Positions 1-10,175 of a stretch of DNA of 64,000 nt are shown here, piece by piece. How positions within the stretch are numbered: position 1 is the stretch's first letter; each line of letters begins with the position of its first letter. Source of the DNA: Pseudisothecium myosuroides (taxonomy: Eukaryota; Streptophyta; Bryopsida; Hypnales; Lembophyllaceae); contig OX637288.1 in assembly GCA_951799445.1 (NCBI GenBank), positions 12,774,501 to 12,838,500 on the forward strand, given 5' to 3'. Below the pieces are notes generated by a model that was not told the origin of the DNA, ran no database searches, and saw nothing but the letters and a program-made list of their open reading frames with translations. The position numbers and the translations under genes are program-made.

Positions 1-253
1 CTTCACTCACATTGTGAAGACTACCATCGACTGAGAAGAAGGAAGTTGGCAATGTATGTGAGTACCCAAGCCATGAACATGTCTATCAATTATCTTGTAT
101 ATTGTGGTTGTATGATTCCTTTAGAGTTTGGAATTTCAAGGTTGCAAGAAGAGTGACTTATATGATTCACAAACTAGTATATTTAGTCCCAATTGGAAAC
201 TCTTTTTTCATTTCTTGTAGTTATTAGTGTGTTTCAATTTTGAAGCAACAGGC

Positions 254-3200
254 ATGACAAGCGATATGGAGAGTGACATTGGTGACACAAGTGATGCAAA
301 GAGATTGTGTGCAAGTGAGGCAAGGCCTAGCAAGAGATTGTGTGAAAGTGACAATAGGCCTGGCAAGAGATTGTGTGCAATTGAAGGTGTGGTTATACCC
401 TTGGTCTTATTAGTAACTTGTTCTTTTTTTATACAATTCTTAAGTATCAACCTTTATGGTTTTCAAATGCTCACCTTTGGATGCGGTTGCAATTATTATT
501 TTCTTGATGACATTTAGACGCGTTGATTTGTCAATAAGATTGATCATTGGTTGTATGTAGATGAATATGGAGACTATGATGTTTTCATTAGTCATAGAGG
601 CCCTGACACCAAGACGGGTTTTGTGGGCTATTTATACGATGCCTTGAAAAGAGATGGATTGCATCCCTTTCTCGATTGTAAATCCATTGGTGAAGGCCAA
701 GATTCTTGGAAATGCATTGATCATGCTATCAAGACAACACCCCTAGCCCTAGTCATCTTTTCAGAGAGTTTTGCACAATCAGAGTGGTGTTTGAAAGAAT
801 TGCATGCAATGTTGGAGTGTCCTTCAATAAAGGTGCTACCCATCTTCTACAAAGTGCAGCCATGGGAAGTGAGGTATCCAGATGAAGGTGTGTTAGCTAT
901 TGGATTTGCAAAGTTGACCAAGAATCATGATAAGCCTCTCCTAGAAGAATGGAGGGGAGATATGGAAAGAGCTTCAAAATTGAATGGTTGGGAGCACAAT
1001 GTAGGAGACAAGAGGTAAATATGTGGGTATGCACTATTTGTTATGAAGTGTTTGTGGTTGACATTCAATTTTGACATTGTATTTGGTGGTAATGCAATTT
1101 TGTTGATTTTGTTTGTAGGCTGGAAGCTGATTTGGTGCAGGAGGTGGTTGGAAAGATTTGTGAATTGGCAAATAAGCCCCTTCCCTTGGATGTGGGTGAT
1201 CACATTGTGGGTGTGAACCAAGTTGCTGAGAAACTCATTCAAACCGTTGATGAGAAGAAAGTGTTGATGTTGGGATTGTGGGGAATGGGTGGAATTGGGA
1301 AGTCCACTTTATCAAGGGAGTTATACAACCAATTGGGGAGAAGATTTGGTGCAAGGTGTTATGTGGAAGATGTGGCAGAGAAGGTGAATAAAGATGGTAT
1401 GACGAGTGTCCAAAATCATATTTTGAAGGACTTGTGTGAGAATGAGAAAATTACAAACAAATCTAGTGGGAAGGTTACCCTTGAGGAAAGGCTATCTAAG
1501 AAATCCATTCTCTTAGTTTTGGATGATGTTCGTAATGATGATGAGATGGATTATCTAGTGTCGTGCAAAATGTTGAAGGAAGGCAGCATGTGCATTGTCA
1601 CTTCTCGAAATCGACGTGTATTTGAGAAGTCAAATTCTTTTCACCTCAATGAGATTCACACTCATGATGTTCAATTATTGAGCCAACAAGATTCTCAAAG
1701 TGTCTTTGCATGTTATGCATTTGGAGGTGATTTGAAAGTGAAACCAAGATTTGAAGGTCTTGTTGGAAATGTTAGTAAGGCATGCGGTGGAGTTCCTTTG
1801 GTGTTGAAGGTGTGCGGGTCTCTTTTGAGGGATGAGGATGATGTTGAGATTTGGAAGGAAGTTTTGAAGAAGTTGAATTGTGGCACTATCGTAAATGAGG
1901 AGCAGATACTTAAATGTCTTCGTATTAGCTATGACTCTCTTCAAGAAGAATATAGAGAAATGTTTTTGGATGTTGCATGTGCATTGTCGGGAGCATCTGT
2001 GGAGATGGCTAAACTTGTTTGGAAATCCCAAGGTTGGTCCTCATTTTTGGGAGTGCGGAGCCTTGTGGAGAAGGCCTTGATTAGAGTGGAGCATGGTAAA
2101 TTTGGCATGCACGACCACTTGCGAAACATGGGCCGTGCAATTGCAAGTGTGGGTACTTGCAAACACTTGTGGGGCTCTGATTGTTTGGCATTGTTGAACA
2201 ATGATGAGGTATGCTTGGTAACCCTTGAACTTTAATTTGGTTAATCATTCCAATAGAGTATTATTATGTAACTTTTTTGTTTCATTTTAGAGAGAAAATT
2301 TGAATAGAATATAGGAGTTGAATTCACTCTCGTTGATTGTTTAGGACTTCAAAACATGTTGTGCTTGTAGTCTTCCTCTAGTTTCAATAATTGATGCATG
2401 CAATATATTCTTTTGAGTTTATGTGTGCCTAGTTTGTTCCAAGAGTAGGCTCTTAATTTTATTTGGGTTTTTTGGATGTGTTTTTGCAGCCACTACCAAG
2501 TTCTCTTCAAACTTTGATCCTTCCTCAGAGTCTCAAAAGTCCAGTTGACCTTTCTTTCATGAAAGGATTGCGTATATTGAAATCAGAAGGTGGCCTCTTT
2601 TCAATGTCATCACTTCCAAAAAATTTACGTTGGCTTGATTATGTCAAATATGACTCTCAACCATTGGTACATTTTCCAGAGGCACTTGAAAACAGTGAAT
2701 TGGTAATATTGTTTTGGAATGATAATTTGATCAAGAGATTGCCTGAATCACTTGGAAATTTGAAGAAGATGGAAGTAATAAATCTAAGCTACTGCTATAG
2801 ACTTGTCGAGCTACCGCAATCCTTTAGTGGCCTCCACAATTTGACAAACTTGGATCTCCGAGGAAGTGGAATCCAAATTTTACCTGAATCTTTTGGAACA
2901 TTGAGCCTCTTGGAGGTGTTGAATTTGAATGGTTGTTCCAAGCTTGAGAAGCTACCGGATTCATTTGGAGGCCTCCAAAATTTGAAAAATTTGTATCTTC
3001 AAGGAAGTGGAATCCAAAGTTTACCTGAATCTTTGGGAACATTGAGCCTGTTGGAAGAGTTGAATTTGAATGGTCGTTCCAAGCTTGAGAAGCTACCGGA
3101 TTCATTTGGAGGCCTCCAAAATTTGAAAAATTTGTATCTTCAAGGAAGTGGAGTCCAAAGTTTACCTGAATCTTTGGGAACATTGAGCCTGTTGGAAGAG

Positions 3201-5984
3201 TTGAATTTGAATGGTTGTTCCAAGCTTGAGAAGCTACCGGATTTAGTTGCAAGCTTCCAATATTTGGAGTGCTTGGATCTTCGAGGAAGTGGAATCCGAA
3301 GTTTACCTGAATCTTTTGGAACATCGAGCCTTTTGGAGGTGTTGAATTTGAATGGTTGTTCTAGCCTTGAGAAGCTACCTGATTCATTTGGATGCCTCCA
3401 AAATTTGAAGAACTTATATCTTGGACGAAGTGGAATCCAAAGTTTACCTGAATCTTTTGGAACATTGAGCCTCTTGGAGGTGTTGAATTTGAATGGTTGT
3501 TCCAAGCTTGAGAAGCTACCGGATTCATTTGGAGGCCTCCAAAATTTGAAGAATTTGGATCTCACTGATACTGGAATCCAAAGTTTACCTGAATCTTTTG
3601 GAACATTGAGCCTCTTGGAGGTGTTGAATTTGAATGGTTGTTCCAAGCTTCAGAAGCTACCCAATTCATTTGGATGCCTCCAAAATTTGAAGAACTTATA
3701 TCTTGGACGAAGTGGAATCCAAAGTTTACATGAATCTTTTGGAACATTGAACCTCTTGAAAGATTTGAGTTTAAATACTTGTTCCAAGCTTGAGAAGCTA
3801 CCCGATTCATTTGTAAGCCTCCCAAATTTGAAGAGCTTGGATCTCACTGATACTGGAATCCAAAGTTTACCTGAATCTTTTGGAACATTGAGCCTCTTGG
3901 AGGTGTTGAATTTGAATGGTTGTTCCAAGCTTCGGAAGCTACCCAATTCATTTGGATGCCTCCAAAATTTGAAGAACTTATATCTTGGACGAAGTGGAAT
4001 CCAAAGTTTACCTGAATCTTTTGGAACATTGAGCCTCTTGAAACATTTGAGTTTAAATACTTGTTCCAAGCTTGAGAAGCTACCCGATTCATTTGTAAGC
4101 CTCCCAAATTTGAAGAGCTTGGATCTCACTGGTAGTGGAATCCAAAGTTTACCTGATTCTTTTGGAATATTGAGCCTCTTGGAGGTGTTGAATTTGATTG
4201 GTTGTTCCAAGCTTGAGAAGCTACCAAATTCATTTGGAGGCCTCCAAAATTTGAAATATTTGTATCTTCGAGGAAGTGGAATCCAAAGTTTACCTGAATC
4301 TTTGGGAACATTGAGCCTGTTGGAAGAGTTGAATTTTAATGGTTGTTCCAAGCTTCGGAAGCTACCCAATTCATTTGGATGCCTCCAAAATTTGAAGAAC
4401 TTATATCTTGGACGAAGTAGAATCCAAAGTTTACCTGAATCTTTTGGAACATTGAGCCTCTTGAAACATTTGAGTTTAAATACTTGTTCCAAGCTTGAGA
4501 AGCTACCCGATTCATTTGTAAGCCTCCCAAATTTGAAGAGCTTGGATCTCACTAGTAGTGGAATCCAAAGTTTACCTGATTCTTTTGGAACATTGAGCCT
4601 CTTGTTAGCGTTGAAATTGAATGGTTGTTCCAAGCTTGAGAAGCTACCGGATTCATTTGGAGGCCTCCAAAATTTGAAAAAATTGTATCTTCGAGGAAGT
4701 GGAATCCAAAGTTTACCTGAATCTTTTGGAACATTGAGCCTCTTGTTAGCGTTGAAATTGAATGGTTGTTCCAAGCTTCGGAAGCTACCCAATTCATTTG
4801 GATGCCTCCAAAATTTGAAGAACTTATATCTTGGACAAAGTGGAATCCAAAGTTTACCTGAATCTTTTGGAACATTGAGCCTCTTGAAACATTTGAGTTT
4901 AAATACTTGTTCCAAGCTTGAGAAGCTACCCGATTCATTTGTAAGCCTCCCAAATTTGAAGAGCTTGGATCTCACTGGTAGCGGAATCCAAAGTTTACCT
5001 GATTCTTTTGGAACATTGAGCCTCTTGGAGGTGTTGAATTTGATTGGTTGTTCCAAGCTTGAGAAGCTACCAAATTCATTTGGAGGCCTCCAAAATTTGA
5101 AAAATTTGTATCTTCGAGGAAGTGGAATCCAAAGTTTACCTGAATCTTTGGGAACATTGAGCCTGTTGGAAGAGTTGAATTTTAATGGTTGTTCCAAGCT
5201 TGAGAAGTTACCAAAGTCATTTGGATGCCTCCAAAATTTGAAAATCTTGGATCTCATTGATAGTGGAATCCAAAGTTTACCTGATTCTTTTGGAACATTG
5301 AGCCTCTTGCAAGTGTTGAATTTGTGGGGTTGTTCCAAGCTTGAGAGGTTACCTGATTCATTTGGAAGCCTTCCAAACTTGAAAAATTTGGATCTCATTG
5401 ATACTGGAATCCAAAGTTTACCTGATTCTTTTGGAACATGGAGCCTTTTGGAGGTGTTGAATTTGAATGGTTGTTCCAGCCTTGAGAAGCTACCAAATTC
5501 ATTTGGATGCCTCCAAAATTTGAAGTACTTGGATCTTCGAGGGAGTGGAATCCAAAGTTTACCTGAATCTTTTGTAACATTGAGCCTCTTGGAAGAGTTG
5601 AATTTGAGTGGTTGTTCCAAGTTTGAGAAGCTACCAAACTTATTTGGAGGCCTCCAAAATTTGAAGAATTCGGATCTTAGCAATAGTGGTATCCAAAGTT
5701 TACCTGATTCATTTGGAACATTGAACCGCTTGGAAGTGTTGAATTTGTCGGGTTGTTCCAAACTTGAAAAGCTACCAGATTCATTTGGAGGCCTCCAAAA
5801 TTTGAAAAATTTGGATTTCCAAGGAAGTGGAATCCGAAGTATACCTGATTCTTTTGGAACATTGAGCCTCTTGGAAGTGTTGAATGGTTGTTCCAAGCTT
5901 GAGAAGTTTCCTGATTCATTTGGAAGCCTCCAAAATTTGGAAAATTTGAAATCCCAAAGTTTACTAAATCTTTTGGAATATTGA
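254..5984 (+). CDS. TIR-NB-ARC-LRR disease resistance protein (four exons)
   Basis: This is an intracellular immune receptor of the TNL class. Proposed exons are 254-386, 561-1014, 1119-2208 and 2490-5984; all introns are GT-AG and the phases join to 1,723 codons plus stop. Exon 1 encodes a short head with repeated KRLC motifs (ATG at 254). Exon 2 encodes a TIR domain opening YDVFISHRGPDTK and carrying SEWCLKEL, which holds the Glu expected of TIR NADases. Exon 3 is NB-ARC: P-loop GMGGIGKST (1282-1308), kinase-2 LLVLDDV (about 1512), RNBS-B IVTSRNRR, GLPL-type CGGVPLVLKVCGSLL and MHD (about 2107). Exon 4 encodes an N-terminal leader and 46 LRRs in alternating 24- and 23-residue units. The frame ends at 5984 through a one-base loss; LRR-like sequence continues in other frames, so the C-terminus is probably truncated. 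Domain calls are secure. Splice sites are inferred from consensus and phase, and an additional exon in the 2209-2489 intron is possible. Confidence 0.85.
387..560 (+). other. TNL intron 1
   Basis: GT at 387-388 and AG at 559-560. Exon 1 ends with one base of a codon, and the AT after the acceptor completes GAT (Asp), giving CAIE-D-EYGDYDVF. The phase match supports joining the KRLC-repeat head to the TIR exon, although the head could still be non-coding leader. Confidence 0.6.
2750..5950 (+). repeat. 141-bp tandem LRR-doublet array
   Basis: The LRR exon is a tandem DNA repeat. Its basic unit is 141 bp and encodes one 24-residue LRR (LPESFGTLSLLEVLNLNGC type) plus one 23-residue LRR (LPDSFGGLQNLKNLYL type). 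I count 23 doublets. A higher-order period of three doublets (423 bp) is visible between about 3.8 and 5.2 kb, where the KHLSLNTCSKLEK / SLPNLKSLDLT module recurs with the same neighbours. The near identity of units points to unequal exchange or gene conversion rather than slow divergence of LRRs. Confidence 0.9.
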
Positions 5985-7660
5985 GCCTCTTAAGAGTGTT
6001 GAAATTGAGTGGTTGTTTTGATCTTGAGAAGCTATCAGATTCACTTGGACGCCTCCAAAATTTGAAGTTCTTGGATCTCAAAAGAAGTGGAATCCAAAGT
6101 TTACTTGAATCTTTGGAAACATTGAGCCTTTTGGAGATGTTGAATTTGTGGAGTTGTTGCAAGCTTGAGAAGCTACCGGATTCATTTGGAGGCCTTAAAA
6201 TTTTGAAGAACTTCGATCTCTGAGGAAGTGGAATCCAAAGTTTACCTAATTCTTTTGGAACATTGAGCCTCTTGGAAGATTTGAATTTGAATGGTTGATC
6301 CAAGCTTGAAAAGCTACTAGATTCATTTGGACGCCTCCAGTATTTGAAAAAACTTGTATTTTTGAGGAAGTGGAATCCAAAGTTTACCTGAATCTTTGGG
6401 AACATTGAGCCTTTTGGAGGGGTTGAATTTGTGGGGTTGTTCCAAGCTTGAGAAGCTACCGGATTCATTTGGATGCCTCCAATATTTGAAAAAACTTGTA
6501 TCTTCGAGGAAGTGGAATCCAAAGTTTACTTGAATCTTTGGGAACATTGAGCCTTTTGGAGGGGTTGAATTTGTGGGGTTGTTCCAAGCTTGAGAATCTA
6601 TGGATTCATTTGGAGGCCTTAAAATTTTGAAGAACTTTGATCTTCGAGGAAGTGGAATCCGAAGTATACCTGAATCTTTTGGAACATTGAGCCTCTTGGA
6701 AGATTTGAATTTGAATGGTTGATCCAAGCTTGAAAAGCTACTAGATTCATTTGGACGCCTCCAGTATTTGAAAAAACTTGTATTTTTGAGGAAGTGGAAT
6801 CCAAAGTTTACCTGAATCTTTGGGAACATTGAGCCTTTTGGAGGGGTTGAATTTGTGGGGTTGTTCCAAGCTTGAGAAGCTACCGGATTCATTTGGATGC
6901 CTCCAATATTTGAAAAAACTTGTATCTTCGAGGAAGTGGAATCCAAAGTTTACTTGAATCTTTGGGAACATTGAGCCTTTTGGAGGGGTTGAATTTGTGG
7001 GGTTGTTCCAAGCTTGAGAATCTATGGATTCATTTGGAGGCCTTAAAATTTTGAAGAACTTTGATCTTCGAGGAAGTGGAATCCGAAGTATACCTGAATC
7101 TTTTGGAACATTGAGCCTCTTGGAAGAGTTGAATTTGAATGGTTGTTCCAAGCTTGAAAAGCTACTGGATTCATTTGGACGCCTCTACTATTTAAAACTT
7201 GTGTCTTTGAGGAAGTGGAATCCAAAGTTTACCTGAATCTTTTAGATTGAGTGTCTTGGAAGTTGGAAGTGTTGAGTTTGAGTGGTTGTTCTAATTGGAG
7301 AAGCTATCTTCGACAAAGTGGAATCCAAAGTTTACCTGAATCTTTTGGAACATTGGGCCTTTTGGAAGTGTTGAATTTGAGTGGTTGTTCCAAGCTTGAG
7401 AAGTTACCCAATTCATTTGCAAGCCTCCCAAGTTTTAAGCCCTTATATCTCGAAGAAAGTAGAATTCAAAGTTATTTGATTCTTTTGGAACACTAAGCGT
7501 CTTAGAGGAGGTTATTTTGTGGGGTTGCTCCAAGCTTGAGAAGCTACTAGATTCATTTTGAGGCCTTTGAAATTTGAGAATCTTTGATCTCCAAGGAAGT
7601 GGAATCTAAAATTTGCTTGAGTCTTTAGGGTGTCTCACAAATTTCTCAGACTTCAGTTGT
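5985..7660 (+). pseudogene. Decayed continuation of the TNL LRR array
   Basis: The same LRR units continue past the stop of the TNL gene but are spread over different frames with internal stops. Examples are an open LRR stretch at 5981-6223, then one with a TGA in the NGCSKLEK segment near 6297, then fragments at 7024-7236 and 7251-7496. The first lesion is near 5960, where the CCTGAATCTTTTGG core of the unit has lost one C. The last recognisable unit fades out near 7660. No splice arrangement rescues a frame by eye, so I read it as a pseudogenised tail that was once coding and is now free to rearrange. Confidence 0.85.
6258..7107 (+). repeat. 424-bp tandem duplication in the LRR tail
   Basis: Two nearly identical consecutive copies with a spacing of 424 bp; the same landmark begins at 6277 and again at 6701. 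Exact outer limits are blurred because the copies are themselves built from LRR units. The period is three LRR doublets (423 bp) plus one base, so each copy is read in a different frame, which coding selection would not tolerate. Confidence 0.85.
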
Positions 7661-8736
7661 TCCATCTAGAATTCTCTTGAATTTGCACATGTAGAAAATT
7701 TTGTTACTTAGTATTTCTCAATCTTTGTACAAGAAATCTAAGAACTTTGCATGAATCCCTTAGACAATTTACAAATTTGTTGAAGTTGGATTTGGTGCAT
7801 TGCTTGTGGTTTGAGATCTCAGATTATTAGATAGTATACTAGCAAGTGATGCTAAGATATGCTTAGAAGATGACTTGACAACTCAATGGAACATGACAAG
7901 TTTATCTTGGTAGTACAAGATTTACTTGGTTTTCCATTGAGTACTCTCTAAGAGACCATTGAATGATAAATTGACAACTTGATTGTTGATGAGGTAATGG
8001 ATTGTTGTATTTAGTAATCCATTTATTTGTGTTATATCAAATTTTTAGATGTCATTGGTTTGCCTACAGTTTACATTACATGCTTGCATTCCTGATGTGC
8101 TCTTATTTGCTTCTAGGTGGACTTTTCTCACCTTTTGTTTTCATGTATAGTGCAAGGTTGAAATCACAAGAGTAAGGTGTATCACTACTCTTTTGAATGC
8201 TACCAACAGTGAGATGAGGCAAGTCCAATTTTGGAATCTAAAATTCCAAACTTGAGTTTTTTCTAGAACTTCTTTAATGTAAGAAATTTGTGTCCTCTTC
8301 AAATGGTCCAGACCTTGTGGCTTTCTGGTAGGGTCAAGAAGGTTGTGTGATGTTCACGTCGGGTTGCCCCCATCTGGAGGTTAGCATTTGACAACAAATT
8401 CTCAACTTTACCATCTATTTTGAACCTGCCAAATTCACTGACAAACCATGTGTACATTGGAAGCTAATGCAATTGGTCTCAAGTATCTGGTGCTTGGCAT
8501 GGTGTGCTGCAGTTCTACAAAAATTTGTTGGATTTTTTACAATTTTCTTTAGTAAGGGAGTTGAAAGTGGCACACAGAGTCTTATTGATGGTTCTTACAA
8601 GTACTCTCACTATCTACAAAATCAATTTGATGACAGTCTGAGTTTGCTTTTCAATTTTCTTATTGCAAGGATAGAGAAAGAACATCACTACATAACATTC
8701 AGTAGTAGAGTACTGGGCTTCCTTCCCCGGGATGGA
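7661..8736. other. Intergenic stretch without a recognised gene
   Basis: Only short ORFs are present. One at 8467-8811 (+) begins MQLVSSIWCLAWCAAVL and runs into the downstream hairpin; it has no family signature and I do not call it a gene. The first part immediately follows the decayed LRR tail and may be its former 3' untranslated region. Confidence 0.5.
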
Positions 8737-8801
8737 ATGGTGTGGTATATTCCACACCATTTCAGCCACCGGATGAGATGGTGTGGAATATACCACACCA
8801 T
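8737..8801. repeat. Perfect 24-bp inverted repeat (hairpin)
   Basis: Positions 8737-8760 and 8778-8801 are exact reverse complements separated by 17 bases. Each 24-bp arm is also nearly palindromic, with ATGGTGTGG and CCACACCAT around a 6-bp AT core, so the locus can form either one long hairpin or two small cruciforms. It could be a tiny transposon relic or a structured RNA element; no flanking duplication is clear. Confidence 0.85.
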
Positions 8802-8954
8802 CAGTAGCTAATTTACATGCATCAATTTTGTTAGAGAGTAAGTCAGCTGGCCACAATTGTACAAGTTATATTAAAAAATTAAAACAAAATCAAAGTTCAT
8901 ACATCCATTAAACCAAAGACACAATAACCAATGTTCTACACCCATACATTGTGT

Positions 8955-9140
8955 GTTTTAAAAACTCGAAATATAATTGATTTTGTATGAATTCAAGTTA
9001 AAAGTTTGGTTCAAATTTTTTTCAATTTTTTTTGTGTGTTTTGTATCATTACAAAACACCCCAAAAAATGTAAAAAACAATGAACCAAACATTTAGCTTG
9101 AATTGATTCGAAACCAACTATATTTTGAATTTTCAAGAGA
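8955..9140. mobile_element. Short foldback element
   Basis: An imperfect inverted repeat is centred near 9048. The left arm contains AAGTTAAAAGTTTGGTTCAA and the right arm contains its diverged complement; similarity extends outward to AAATATAATTGATT on the left and its counterpart near 9118. There is no coding potential. It abuts the larger foldback that follows and may be a separate MITE or a broken arm of the same structure. Confidence 0.6.
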
Positions 9141-9755
9141 GAAGAGAAGCTACATATATATACATGGAGTGTTAGGAGGTAGAACAATCCAAGTGGGATA
9201 AATAAAATAGAACTTGTAGTTTCTCAAGTACTCATTGATAAATCACAAACAAGAATTGTGTTAAAAGTAAAATTTCAGACCTCATTTAGGAATAGTAAAA
9301 TAACTTTTTTCAAAAAACTTTGAACTAAAAAAAGTTATAAATGAAGATAATTTTCACCTCCAAAAATCCGTTTGGCATTTTGAATCTCCAATCAAAAGTT
9401 ATGGACAAATTTGAGAGTGGGTTTGGAATGGACATTTTCCTTAACATTTTTAAAAATCTTCTCTCAAATTTGTCCATAACTTTTGATTGGAGATTCAAAA
9501 TCCCAAACGGATTTTTGGAGGTGAAACTTATCTTCATTTACCAACTTTTTTTAGTTCAAAGTTTTTTGAGAAAAGTTATTCTACTATGCCTAAATGAGGT
9601 TTGAAATTCTACTTTTAACACAATTCTTGTTTTTAACTTAACAATGAGTGCTTGAGAAAATACAAGTTCTATTTTATTTATCCCACATGGGTTGTTCTAC
9701 CTCCTACCACCCCATGTGTATATATAGAGTTGTCTTTTCACTTAAAAATCCAAAA
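9120..9755. mobile_element. Foldback element with arms of about 280-300 bp
   Basis: A long inverted repeat is centred near 9440 with only a few dozen unpaired bases. Paired landmarks include GGAGGTAGAACAA on the left and TTGTTCTACCTCC on the right, and CCAAAAATCCGTTTGG with its complement near the centre. The arms are over 85% alike by eye. The two small ORFs here arise from the arms themselves. It shares its inner core with the element at 13697-14072, so it is a repeat family rather than a chance palindrome. Confidence 0.85.
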
Positions 9756-10175
9756 TGAGTTATTGATGGCAAGTGAACAATAGCATTACTCATTGGATTC
9801 TTTGCCAACATCTATTCCTACAAACATTTGATGATTTGCCTATGTTTGGTCCTAAAATTAACAAAAGAAAATGGAACATACCATAATGTACTGCTACTAT
9901 CCTGGTACCCAAGCTTACATTATTTATGTGAGGATGAACTTCGTGGATGATGACTCTGAAGGCTACTGAATATTATGTACTTGTATCATACATTTGAGGG
10001 TGTTCAACTGGCTTTGAAAATGTTCTACTACTGCTCCATCCGTAACAGGTGAAGTAAATTCTATACACTTGTACGAGTAAATTCTGGGTGGGATTCACTC
10101 TTGTTTCCTTAGTAGTACGCCAACTGTGTTGTATCATCAAACGCTCTGAAAGAATGATTCCCATTGCCTTTTTAG

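Noticed and set aside
3650..5896. A 748-codon open frame on the minus strand, plus several shorter minus-strand frames over 2.8-7.2 kb
   Set aside because: They are shadows of the 141-bp LRR repeat. Because the unit is a multiple of three and homogenised, an antisense frame free of stops in one unit stays free in all. The antisense peptide (FKFWRPPNESGSFSSLEQP) has no family sense, while the + strand gives perfect LRRs.
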